A stretch of DNA of 64,000 nucleotides. It comes from Gossypium raimondii (taxonomy: Eukaryota > Streptophyta > Magnoliopsida > Malvales > Malvaceae). The translations under genes were made by a program, and so were the position numbers. The notes beneath the pieces were generated by a model that saw only the letters and a list, made by a program, of their open reading frames with translations, ran no database searches and was not told the origin of the DNA. The stretch's first letter is position 1, and every line of letters starts with the position of its first letter. The DNA lies in assembly GCF_025698545.1 (NCBI RefSeq), contig NC_068570.1, positions 1,302,001 through 1,366,000 on the forward strand, written 5' to 3'. This document shows, in pieces, positions 35,824 to 46,755 of the stretch.

Positions 35824-38020
35824 CCTTATCTCTTTCTTATTGCTATTAATTAAAAAAATACAAATAGATAATTAAATTTTCAAAAAAGACTTTGAATGTT
35901 TATTAAAGATTGAATTTGAATCTAATTTCTTTTTCTTTTTTCTTTTCTTTTTTTTTTTGAAATAAATTTCTGTTCTTTTTTTTTAAAGCTAAATCTGAGT
36001 ATTTTCAGGGGAAAAAAAGGTACGGCTAGGGTCTAATTTCTAAAGCACTTAAAACTATGACTTAAGCGAAGGGTGACTGGGAACATGAAACGTGGAGATT
36101 AATCGATCGTTAGATGGTGAAGATATAGTTTAATATTAACCGTTGGATTTTGACATGTTGTAGTGGTGACATGCACATGATACTGTTTATGTGGGTCTCT
36201 ATCTCCTACCCTGAATCCGCCGCCAGCTGCATTCTTTTAACCTTTTTCTCCTTTTTAGGATTTTGAGGATTTAATTTAGGTATAATTGTGTCTCAGTCCG
36301 TGAACTATTTAAAATTTGAAATTTAGTCTTCATTCTTATTTTTAATAATTTAATCCCTCTATTTGTTTGGTTTGGATTTAAAGTTAAATTCCTAAAATTA
36401 AATATATGTTAATCTAATTATAAATAAATTTGTGACTACCGCATGAGCAATTGAATCTAATATTTTAAAGAAAAATAAATAATCCTTCTAATTATTTATG
36501 AGATTGGTTGTTTTTTAGCACGTCAGACATTATTTTCAAAATCGGACTGATTGGTCAAATCAAAAATTGATCCATCATATAAAAAATCAGCCAATTGGAT
36601 TGAGAATTGGTTAGACTATTGATCTGGAATGAGGAGTAGGATCCATTTAACTCATAAACTGGTTAAACTAGGTGATCAATCCAGTTAAATTGGGTTTCTA
36701 TTTTTTTAATATTTTAAATAATTTATTTAATTGAACCTGACAAATCTATTGAGCCGGTCGAGCCAAGAATCAGAGGTCTAACCAATTCAACTACCGATCC
36801 AATTCTGAAAACCTTGACGTGAGATCCATTCAATGCTATATATATACATATTTAAATTTTGATTCATATTTTTTAATGTCCAACCTAAAATCCAAACTAT
36901 CATTTTAACACCCAAGTTGACTATAAAGTTCGACTAAAGAATTTAATTGATATAATACCGATACTTTAAAAAATTAATCAAAGTATTTGGAAGTTTTCGA
37001 ACCAATTTAAAATCTTAGTCATAATTTAGGGATTTTAAGTGAAATTAACCCCTTGATTTGTGCAAGTTGACAATTCTTTCTCGGCTCGGCATGTTATTAG
37101 AACATGTTCTGTTTTAGGACATGAATCAAAACACAACGAAGGCTAGCAGCCCAATGATAACACCTTTGGGCCTATTTGTCGAATCCGAAATAAAATTACT
37201 CACATATTCATGGATCCATATACATGCTAAACATTTAATAATTTTTTATTATATAAAAAACATTTAATATTTTTTTTAAAAAAATCCAACATATAATAAT
37301 TATTATTATGTCTCAAATCGATGAAAAGATTGTGAAACATTTTATATTTTATACCTTATTTAAGTTCAAATTCAGAAAATTACTTTAAAGGTAAGAGATG
37401 AATCCTAACTTTTAAAGAGTTAAAAAGTGAAATTTTACCATTATATTAATTTATAATTTCATAAATTTTAAAAGGACTAAAAGGCACATTTACCATTTTT
37501 TGGGAGGGCCAAAGCCAATACTTGCCCCTTTATCTACACCCTACATTATCAATGAATCATATGATACCACATAGTTAAAAATGAAGTACTAATAAACCTC
37601 AAATTGTGGTCTATTAGTTGAGTGTTTACTTTTTCCAAAAACATCATGGGTATAAATAATAATTGTACAAAAAAAATAAAGTACCAATAAAGACTAAAAT
37701 TGAAATCTTAAAAATTTAAGGTCTCGGTCTAAACCCTGAACTTAGTAATATTTAAATTGACATAAAAATATAAATAAAACCAAATTTACTTTTATTAACT
37801 AATAAATTAGATGCATTTTTTTGGTATACTTAATACATTACAAGCCTAGTTATCAACTATAACATAAAAATTCGTCGTATTCAAATAATCTAATTATTAA
37901 ATACGAGTACATATGACACGTCACATTATCATACATCTTCGACATATATATAATAAAAGGTTTATATTTAATACCGACAATCTATGCATCAACTATAAAT
38001 TTATATGATAAGCGATAGAC
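35824..38020. other. 5' flank of RBP45/47 and spacer to the CEP gene
   Basis: The first few hundred bases hold the promoter and leader of the RBP45/47 gene (minus strand), with a C/T- and A/G-tract near 35930-35985. The rest is AT-rich. The stretch of about 595 bp at 37143-37737 is missing from the duplicate copy near 46152, so it was deleted there or inserted here. No coding exon seen. Confidence 0.5.
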
Positions 38021-38248
38021 CTAGTTATGATCATTGCTGTTTGGTCCAGTAGAATGACCGGCGCCGGGGCTATGACCGGGAGTTGTCGGCCGGAAATCAT
38101 CGGTATCATACTCCGTACCAACATTGTCTGCAACAAATGCTTCATAATGATCAGCTTTCAAAACCCTTTCCTCACTAAATGAAACTCCATAAGCAAACAA
38201 CAACACAAAGAGAAGGGCACCAACAAAAAGGATATCGTTTTTAGCCAT
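38021..38248 (-). CDS. CEP (C-terminally encoded peptide) hormone precursor
   Basis: Secreted signalling-peptide precursor of the CEP family, whose processed 15-residue peptides act through CEPR leucine-rich-repeat receptor kinases in root growth and nitrogen-demand signalling. Single exon, 75 residues from ATG at 38248; a TTG codon upstream in frame was not used as start. Residues 6-25 are a hydrophobic signal peptide (ILFVGALLFVLLFAYGVSF), followed by an acidic variable region. The hormone domain at residues 51-65 reads DFRPTTPGHSPGAGH, with the family's conserved DFRPT-PG-SPG-GH pattern and prolines available for hydroxylation. A 10-residue tail follows. A TATAAATA box lies at 38348-38355 (minus strand), about 95 bases before the start codon. 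A pseudogene copy is at 46.5 kb. Confidence 0.93.
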   Translation of the reverse strand: MAKNDILFVGALLFVLLFAYGVSFSEERVLKADHYEAFVADNVGTEYDTDDFRPTTPGHSPGAGHSTGPNSNDHN

Positions 38249-38347
38249 GGAAACTAAAATATTCAATCACTGTAAAAACCTAACAATGGAATATAGAAAA
38301 ATAAATAAAAGAAGTTGAGATATGGCCTTAATGCTTTGGGAAATGGG

Positions 38348-38355
38348 TATTTATA
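38348..38355 (-). promoter_or_regulatory. TATA box of the CEP gene
   Basis: TATAAATA on the minus strand, about 93-100 bases before the CEP start codon, so a transcription start about 30 bases downstream would leave a leader of some 60-70 nt. The same box survives in the pseudogene copy at 46855-46862. Confidence 0.65.
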
Positions 38356-40874
38356 GAACTATCAGAAGCTACCATTGTTTAGCTTGGTTGATTATAATGG
38401 ATGTCCCCTATTGGATTCCATTACGACAGGACATGTTTCAGTATAGTCCAATGTTGTGTTGAAAAAATCTTGAAGTGTGCTGTTTTTTTGCCATGCATTG
38501 TTTCTTTATATTTGAAAACATCGTCTATGTATGGTGGAGGTGGTAACTTCACGCATTTGCTAAGATGAATGAGACTCCTTTTTTTTTTTTTTGGTATAAA
38601 AGCAACATGTAGACTTTTTGTTGGGTTCAATTTTGCTTCATTGAATATCTACCTTCAAAAGTTCTTGGAATGTACACCGTTCATGCATTATATATCACGT
38701 GGTAGCTAGATATAGACTTTGATTATTCCGAATCCGAGCTCAATCCAACTTGATTTTATAATACAAAGGAAATTTTGATTTTAGGGGAGTAAGATAAGAA
38801 TATAAATTGTTGAGGTAAATTTATAAATTTCATACTAAAAAGATTAAATTGGATTACAAAACAATATTAGGGGGTGAAATTGCAATAAAGCCACTTTATC
38901 CAGGGTTTTTCCCTTTTTGGATATGACTTGACTCGAAATTGATCTAAACGACATGAACACAATAAAAAACCCGACTAGCAAGCTTGACTTGCCTTAACTA
39001 AACTGACATGGGCCCGAAATAAAATAATCCAAGCCATGGTTATCTTTTCTTTTTCCGTCAATAAAAATTTAGGGAAGAAAAGGCTACCCTAATCTAGGGT
39101 TGGAGCATGACATCGATCTCATAAAGAGCTAAAAGCGATACATATTAATTACCCATCAAATGAGATTGTTGGTAAAACTCAAATTATGAACCACCTGTAT
39201 TTGAGGGTTAAGGCCTCCAAATTATGCTATTACTAGGGGTAAAGCCAAAAAATTATTTTTAAGGGTCAGAGTGTAATTTTATCATTATATTAAAATATAA
39301 TTTCATAAATTTTAAGGGACTAAATGACAAATCTATTATTTTTGGGAAGACCAAGGCCACTCCCTACCCCCTTTTGTGCTTGCCCCAGGCTATAACCCCT
39401 GTAAAATTTAGAAATTTATCAGTCAATACATGATAAAATTATATTTTAACCCACTTAAAATGATAAAATTACGATTTAATCTTTCTTAATATTGTAAAAT
39501 TATAAGTTTGCAATGAAAAGAAATTACATTTTAACTCTCATAAAATTTAATAATTTAATTTCAATCCTCCAAAAATCCCATATTCACCATTCTTGTTTCA
39601 TTTCTATTAAGAATTACACATATGCATTCGATTCATTAACCCAAATCAAGAAGAGAATAAATGAACATTAACTTGGCTCATCAAAAGATTCCCTAGCATA
39701 AATACAGCAAAGGGAAACATATCAAAAACAAGTATCAAAAATGGCACCAACCTGTTTGCCTTTTGTTCCCAAAGAACATAAAGTGGAAAACCAAGTTGTC
39801 TTCCAATGTTCCTTGTGCCCCTCAAAAATCTTTCCAAACTCGAATAAAATGAATTCTCTGCCATTCTTAAAATTTCAAAAAGAATCATCACATACCTTGT
39901 CTGACTTGGGAGGATACCAAGCTCAACATTTGATGGTTGAAATACCATGTGGTATTTTAATTTTTTTCTACTGCTATATAATTTTCATTTTCGTCCTTGT
40001 TGTTTGTTACTATTTTAATGTTATTAACCTTAGTTGCGTGACAAGCTAGTGCAGCCTATATTTGTGCAATATGTGTCAATTGGCATGATAAGAATCTAAG
40101 GAGGATTTTGCGTGGTTGGTACGGCTGCTTGGAGAATCTTTTTTGGTGTGATTTTAGTTCGGGTCAATTTTGGATTATGATTTGAGTTTGAATTTTTTTG
40201 GTTCAAGTCAATAGGAATTCAGATCATTTCAAGTTTTGATCGACTTAGGTTCATACTATTTCGGGTTATTGTTTGGGTTATTCAAGCTTGGATTATTCTG
40301 GATTTGGGTTGTGTTAGTTTTGGGTTGAGTTAAGTTAATATGATTAATCAGACTAATTTGGGTTTTTTTTTTTGTCATTTTGATTCAATTTAATTTTAGA
40401 CTTGGGGTTGAAGTTTTTTTTATTTAGGTCAATAAGATTTTGAATATTTCAAGTTATGATCGGTTCATGTTTAGATCATTTCAAATTATTTATTCAAAGT
40501 TATTTAAATTTAGATCATTTTGAATTTTAGTTAATTTTTCAGATCAATTTAAGATGAATTGGAGGATTTTGAGAGAGAAAGATTGAGTGGAATTCTCTTA
40601 TGAGTATCTCATCAAAGTACAAGGTTGATGCCTATCTTAGGAAAGATACCATCAGTGCAGATAAAATAAAATCTATATAAAATAAAACTTAAAATACTTA
40701 TTTTAAAATTATAATTATCAAATTAAGTAGAGGAACGAAAAGCATAAGTAAAATTAATGAACAAGAAAAAACTAGAATTTTCATTGTAGTCAATAGAGTA
40801 TAGAAGCAAAGTATGTAGCCAAGCTAGAGCATCAAAAACCAAATTTACATCTAAAATTCAAAGGACTATAGTGG

Positions 40875-41205
40875 GTAAAAGCATTTCGAAGTCCCTTGTA
40901 TTAGGGGTCTTACTTGAAAATTGGATAAATTAATCTTTTTATGTTAAATCAAAGAGCAAACAAGTTCTTTCTGTTAAAAATTGGCATGGTTAACAGAATA
41001 ACCAAACAATTACGCATGAGATGCAACATGCATCATTTTGACATATAGAGATCAGTTTTTAATAGTAGAATTGGATAGAATTTTTAACAAAATAACTAAT
41101 TTACTATTTGATCGAATATATCAGGATTAGTTTGTCCATTTTTTAAGTTAAAGAAGTAAAATACAATCCAACTTTTAGTATAAGGACCTCAATGATACTT
41201 TTATC
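40875..41205. mobile_element. Foldback MITE copy 7
   Basis: Same family as the intronic copies. Flanks GACTATAGT (left) and GACTATATT (right) are a 9-bp target duplication with one mismatch. It lies in the part of copy 1 that copy 2 lacks. Confidence 0.82.
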
Positions 41206-41604
41206 GACTATATTGTATAAAAGTGCCCCAAAATGCAATTATTTTACAAAGCACTTGCGAGTAGCGATAGGAGACCACAATGCAATTTCAAAGCTGTTAC
41301 CATTAAAAGTAAAAGACGTGCATGAACCATTGTGCTCCCATAGAAATCCAAATGGACCCATAATGAAAGATATTGAAGTCAAATGAAGCTAATGATGTTT
41401 GTATAGTGTGCTATGAGCTTTCCACTATAAGGGAATGGGGGAGAGGTACTGGCCGGTGTCTAAAGCATGGCTAAAGCATGGTTGGTTCCTCGAGTTGAGG
41501 AAGTTGTTATTTTCCCAATAAGCTAGGTTTTGATAATGGAGAAATGGGTTCCCATTAGTTCATTGCATTTTGAAAATTCGATTCAATTAATTTGAATTTG
41601 ATCG

Positions 41605-41975
41605 ATAAAAGTATCATAGAGGTCTTTGTATTAGGGGTTAGATTGTATTTTGTCTCTTTTATTTAAAAAATTGATAAATTAGTCCATGTACGTTAAATTG
41701 AAGAGCAAAGTGGTCATTCTATTAAAAAAAATTTTCATTTCAATTTTTAAAAATTGGCCCCTGTACGCCAGTATAAGGTATACGTGACATGAATAACTAT
41801 CTGGTTGTTTTATCAGTCGCACCATTTTTTAACAATAAAAATGGATAATTTTTTTTAACAAAAATAAGTAGTTTGCTATATGATCTAAAGTATAGGGACT
41901 AGTTTACTCATTTTTTGAATAGAGGGGACAAAATGCAATTTGACTCTTAGTATAAAGGCTTTCATGATGCTTTTA
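41605..41975. mobile_element. Foldback MITE copy 8
   Basis: Ends GATAAAAGTATCATAGAGG and GGCTTTCATGATGCTTTTAC. Flanks AATTTGATC and AATTTGACT are similar 9-mers. The body words 'gcaaagtggtcattct' and 'caaaatgcaatttgactc' match the family. Confidence 0.8.
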
Positions 41976-42193
41976 CAAAATTTGACTTGAGCCCATTGAT
42001 AATAAAATTTTGATAACTTGAACCTATTCATTTTAAATTCAAAATTGATTCAAAACTTTAATAACTCAAATTTGAAGTTACTCAAATAAGTAACCTTAAA
42101 ATGACTTAAACCCGAGATGACTTGACTCAAAAAATTTGACAAGCAAAGCTGAATGACTTAACTCAAAATAGAGATGATAGTGAATTTGATATA

Positions 42194-42744
42194 TAGGACT
42201 TGTAAATGAACCCAGTTTGAACTAACGAAACCTTTGGTTCATGCGCGTTCATTTATTTTTTAAGCTTGTCATGTTTGATTCGTGATCGTTAAGAATTTCA
42301 AATTATGTATGTTTGATATATGTTTTTGTTCGCTTGTTTCAAATTATGTATGTTGATGTCTGTTTATTTAAGTTAAACGAATATGTTCGTGAACATTAAA
42401 TGAACATGTACATAATAAACATATAATTAAACATGTTTATAAACAATATTCATGAATGGTTATAGTAAATGAGCATATATATTATTTTCTAGATGTAAAA
42501 TAATCAAATACAAGTATTAATAATTATATCATAAACAATAATAATTGTATTAATATATAATAAATAAATAATAAACGAGTTTTTCATGAACATAAATTAA
42601 CTTAATAAACTTTGTTCACATTCAGTTCATTTAATAAACGAGTCTTTAAAACTTGTTCATATTCATTTATTTAGCTTGATAAAATAAACATAAACGAACA
42701 AAAATCAAGTTGTTCATCAAATGTTCTATTCATTTACAACCCTA
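42194..42744. mobile_element. hAT-type non-autonomous element rich in GTTCATGAAC words
   Basis: Inverted ends TAGGACTTGTAAATGAAC and GTTCTATTCATTTACAACCCTA (right end shown in part) enclose 551 bp filled with 'aaacgaaca', 'tgttcatgaaca'-like words that make it self-complementary. The flanking 8-mers TTGATATA and CGAATATA agree at five positions, so the target duplication is old or the ends are slightly off. Confidence 0.6.
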
Positions 42745-43814
42745 CGAATATATGTCATTATTGTAAAATTCGAATACACAATCTGCTTAAACATCCAAAT
42801 CCATTTATTATTTGCATTAAATCCAACCTTCACTACCCAAATCAGAATTGATTAAATTTTCATCAAATATTCAAACTCGCTAAATATCAGCATTTAATAA
42901 AATATTTTTAAACAATCATTTAAAAAGTAAATATGATAATTTATATGGATATCTGAATCCAAATTCATTATCCGCAATATTTGAATTCACAGAATTAAAT
43001 CAGATTTGGGTAATGGATAACTAAAGGTTAATATTCATATCTACTTTGAATTTATTACAAATAGAAATTAAAATATTCAAATCTGTATATTATTCAAATT
43101 TATAATATTTAAAATTTGCCAAAAAACAAATCAAATATCCACAAATATTTAAATCTGCATTATTCATTTTCATCTCTAACCTAACTCAAACTCAAAACAA
43201 TTTAAATTAAAACAGTTCGAATCTGAAACTCAACTCGAAGTCAAATTAATCCAAATCCAAAATCAATCAGATTCGCTGAATTATTGGGTCTAGTTGTGAC
43301 TACTTAGTGATGAACATGGGATGGAGAATTGAGCTTTTTTTCTCTTTAACCAGCCGTCAAATCCTAGCCATTGAACATGTTTTCATAATCTTGGTAAGTC
43401 AAAGGAATCTATGAATCTATGAATTGGAGTTGATGGATATGGTGTACTTGGAAAAGGGGTTTATAGGAAAATTTAGTGGAGAAGATCATCATGGAAAATG
43501 AATGTGGGTTTGAAATTAATTGGGAAAACAGTGAAGCAAGATTTTTTTTTTAATTTTTTTACTGTTATAAATACAATTTATTCACATAAACATTTAACAG
43601 ATGATTAGGGACTTCCATGAAAAAAATAATTCCAAAGGCCCACTTGATTGCAATTTATAATTCAAAGTGTTTATTTGATGTGATTTTCGATCATAGAGAC
43701 TTAAGGAAAAGCACACTTAATTCACGTCTTCTTCATTAATGCAATAGCAACAACGTCATTAAAATTAAAGTTTGATCCACATATATTTTCTTTATACACC
43801 TTATCTCGACCTTT

Positions 43815-44040
43815 GAATTAGAATAAATACGCACTTACGTGCGGTCAAACCCATGCCCACCTCCCTATTGCAATAGCAATGGTGCCAACAGAGCTAAATC
43901 TCAATTGGCTTCAACCTTTAAATCAGAGAAAAAACACACTTACATGCGCTCAAATCCCAATCAGCCTCAACCCTTAAATCGGAGGGAAAAACACACTTAA
44001 GTACGCCTGAACTTGTATAGCAATAGTACCAACAAAGCTA
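43815..44040 (-). repeat. Three partial repeats of a SINE-like segment
   Basis: 'cgcacttacgtgcggtcaaacccatg', 'cacacttacatgcgctcaaatcccaat' and 'cacacttaagtacgcctgaacttg' (each quoted here only as landmarks) occur at about 43831, 43936 and 43993, accompanied by 'agcaatggtgccaacagagcta'-type words. They resemble the B-box part of the SINE family on the minus strand. The last one abuts the deletion edge at 44045. Confidence 0.45.
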
Positions 44041-44750
44041 AAGCTTGATAAGGGCATTTTTAAAAGATATTTTTCATGTCCATTTTACAATCCATGTTTG
44101 AGATTCGTGGCTGTCTCTACCATTAATGTTATCTTTAATGTTCAAAACAACTTTTTCTCTTTAAAAGTGAAATATACCTTACCATTTCACTTAACATTTG
44201 TTAATAGCGAAATATACTTTAGTATTTAAATATCAAATTTATATATGATAATGGATGTAAAACCACATGGGTTCCTTGCAACCGGTTCATGGGCCTGCTT
44301 TGTTTAAAGCAGAGCTCATTAGCTTTGGCCCAAAAAAAGTAGACCATTAGGCTCATATGGAGGACCAATGGACCCATATTGCGTATGCTTATCTTCAACT
44401 AGTTAGCCTTTTTTTTGGTTAAATATAATGTCGGGTACTATACTTTTGACAAATTTTAAAATTTAATCCTTATATTTAAAAAGCTAAAAGTTAAGTCTTT
44501 TAACTTTTTCGCTTTAAAAACCTCAGTCCAACATGTAACATCATTAGTATTTTTCATCAAAATTTGTCAATTTGGCATATTGATTAGGTTACATTTATGA
44601 TTGAAGAAAAATAAATATATTAAGTTAACAAAAAATACTAATAATGTTAATGATTGAACTAGGATTTTTAAATTAAAAAAGTACGAGGATTTAATTCTTA
44701 ACTTTTAAATTATAGGGACTACTTCTATAAAAGTAGAATGATTAACAACG

Positions 44751-44861
44751 GAGGATACTGCATAGCCACCCACTGTGGATGCGGTTGCGGCGGCGGTTGT
44801 TGTTATTGAGGCCGTTGATTCTGTTCCGTTTGTGAATCCGAACCACCGTTTTGCTGCATCC
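44751..44861 (-). pseudogene. Truncated copy of RBP45/47 first exon
   Basis: Minus-strand match to the first 37 or so codons of the RBP45/47 gene plus its 5' flank. A 3-base insertion in the CAA-repeat region creates an in-frame TAA after MQQNGGSDSQTEQNQRPQ. Downstream of the breakpoint there is no RRM, so no functional protein can be made. The flanking promoter region is also duplicated and could still start transcription. Confidence 0.88.
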
Positions 44862-46270
44862 TTATCTCCTTCTTATTGCTATTAATTAAAAAAATACAAA
44901 TAGATAATTAAATTTTCAAAAAAGACTTTGAATGTTTATTAAAGATTGAATTTGAATCTAATTTCTTTTTCTTTTTTTGAAATAAATTTCCTGTTCTTTT
45001 TTTTTAAAGCTAAATCTGAGTATTTTCAGGGGGGGGAAAAAGGTACGGCTAGGGTCTAATGTCTAAAGCACTTAAAACTATAAGCAGAGGACTTAAACGA
45101 AGGGTGACGGGGAACATGAAACGTGGAGATTAATTGATCGTTAGATGAGTGAAGATATAGTTTAATATTAACCGTTGGATTTTGACATGTTGTAGTGGTG
45201 ACATGCACGTGATACTGTTTACGTGGGTCTCTATCTCCTACCCTGAATCCGCCGCCAGCTGCATTCTTTTAACCTTTTTCATTTAGGTATAATTGTGTTT
45301 CAGTCCGTGAACTATTTACAATTTGAAATTTAGTCTTCATTTTTATTTTTAATAATTTAATCCCTCTATTTGTTTGGTTTGGATTTAAAGTTAAATTCCT
45401 AAAATTAAATTTATGTTAATCTAATTATAGATATATTTGTGACTACCGCATGAGCAATTGGATCTAATATTTTAAAGAAAAATAAATAATCCTTCTGATT
45501 ATTTATGATATTAGTTGTCTTTTAGCACGCCAGACATTATTTTCACAATCGAACTGATTGGTCAAATCGAAAATTGATCCATCATATAAGAAATCAGTCA
45601 ATTGGATTGAGAATTGGTTAGACTATCGATCTGGAATGAGGAGTAGGATCCATTTAACTCGTGAACTGGTTAAATTAGGCAATCAATCCAGTTGAATTGG
45701 GTTTCTATTTTTTAATATTTTAAATAATTTATTTAATTGAACCTCACAAATCGATTGAGCCGGTCGAGCCAAGAATCAGAGGTCTAACCAATCCAACTAC
45801 TGATCTAATTCTGAAAACCTTGACGTGAGTTCCATTCAATGCGATACATACACATATTTAAATTTTTTTTCATATTTTTTATTCTCCAACCTAAAATCCA
45901 AACTATCATTTTAACACCCAAGCTGACTATAAAGTTCGACTAAAGAATTTAATTGATATAATACCGATACTTTGAAAAATTAATCAAAGTATTTGGAAGT
46001 TTTCGAACTAATTTAAAATCTTAATCATAATTTAGGGATTTTAAGTGAAATTAACCCCTTGAGTTGTGCAAGTTGACAATTCTTTTCCGGCTCGATTACA
46101 ACTTGGCCTGTTATTAGAACATGTTCTGTTTTAGGACATCAATCAAAATCCTGAACTTAGTAATATTTAAATTGGCATGAAAATATAAATAAAACTAAAT
46201 TTACTTTTATTAATTATAACATAAAAATTCATTGTATTCAAATAAACTAATTCAAATAAATTAAAGGTGA

Positions 46271-46418
46271 GTTTGGATAGGCGGTGCGTTTACTTGCGGT
46301 TAGTGTAAAAACAGTGGTGGCGATGAGATTAGATACTGTAGCGATACTGTAACGTGAGACAAAAAGTAAGCTAAACGCACCGCACCGCACCCAATCGTCC
46401 ATCCAGACCCACCCTAAG
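46271..46418. mobile_element. Short MITE inserted in copy 2
   Basis: Ends GTGAGTTTGGATAGGCGGTG and CCATCCAGACCCACCCTAAG, a relative of the element at 33538-33694. Flanks AATTAAAG and TATTAAAG look like an 8-bp target duplication. Copy 1 has the empty site at about 37893-37903 ('attattaaatacg'), so the insertion came after the duplication. Confidence 0.85.
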
Positions 46419-46516
46419 TATTAAAGAAGAGTACACATAACACATCACATTATCGTACATCGCTGACATATATATAATAAAAGGTTTATATTTAATACCG
46501 ACAATCTATGCATCAA

Positions 46517-46755
46517 CTATAAATTTATATGATAAGCGATAGACCTTGTTATGATCATCTCTGTTTGGTCCAGTAGAATGACCTGCGCCGGGGCTATGAC
46601 CGGGAGTTTTGGGCCGGAAATCATCAGTACCATACTCCGTACCAACTTGTCTGCAACAAATGCTTCATAATGATCAGCTTTCAAAACTTTCCTCATTAAA
46701 TGAAACTCCATAAGCAAACAACAACACAAAGAGAAGGGCAATTATTTAGCCATGG
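46517..46755 (-). pseudogene. CEP precursor pseudogene
   Basis: Duplicate of the CEP gene at 38.0-38.2 kb. The start codon remains (ATG at 46753-46755) but is followed by GCT AAA TAA because about 16 bases of the signal-peptide region are lost. Two further small deletions, of 2 bases near 46688 and 1 base near 46648, break the frame again. The hormone motif itself is still readable in one frame as DFRPKTPGHSPGAGH, with Thr to Lys at position 5. The TATAAATA box and leader are kept. No intact precursor can be translated from the normal start. Confidence 0.9.

Larger units (their letters stand above)
39131..44045. other. 4.9-kb interior of copy 1, absent from copy 2
   Basis: Bounded on both sides by AGCT (39127-39130 and 44042-44045). 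Copy 2 joins the left and right flanks directly at about 47700, with a sequence that fits deletion between the two AGCT words plus one later base change. It contains two foldback MITEs, one hAT-type element and SINE-like fragments near 43.8-44.0 kb, but no gene that I recognise. Small open frames near 39.7-40.0 kb lack any signature. Confidence 0.6.
35718..44750. repeat. Tandem duplication, copy 1 (9,033 bp)
   Basis: Starts inside the first exon of the RBP45/47 gene (gaggatactgcat at 35718) and ends at 'gattaacaacg' (44750), where copy 2 begins with the same 'gaggatactgcat'. It includes the RBP45/47 5' flank, the CEP gene, a repeat-rich interior with two foldback MITEs (40875-41205, 41605-41975) and one hAT-type element (42194-42744). 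The bases CG occur at both original edges (35716-35717; copy-2 end before 'aatttt'), a 2-bp microhomology. Confidence 0.9.

Noticed and set aside
38249-38266. Longer CEP start six codons upstream
   Set aside because: The upstream start would be TTG; the ATG at 38248 gives a normal signal peptide.
39646-40049. Open frames on both strands of about 100 codons
   Set aside because: They overlap each other in opposite directions with no recognisable domain or splice context, inside repeat-rich DNA absent from copy 2.
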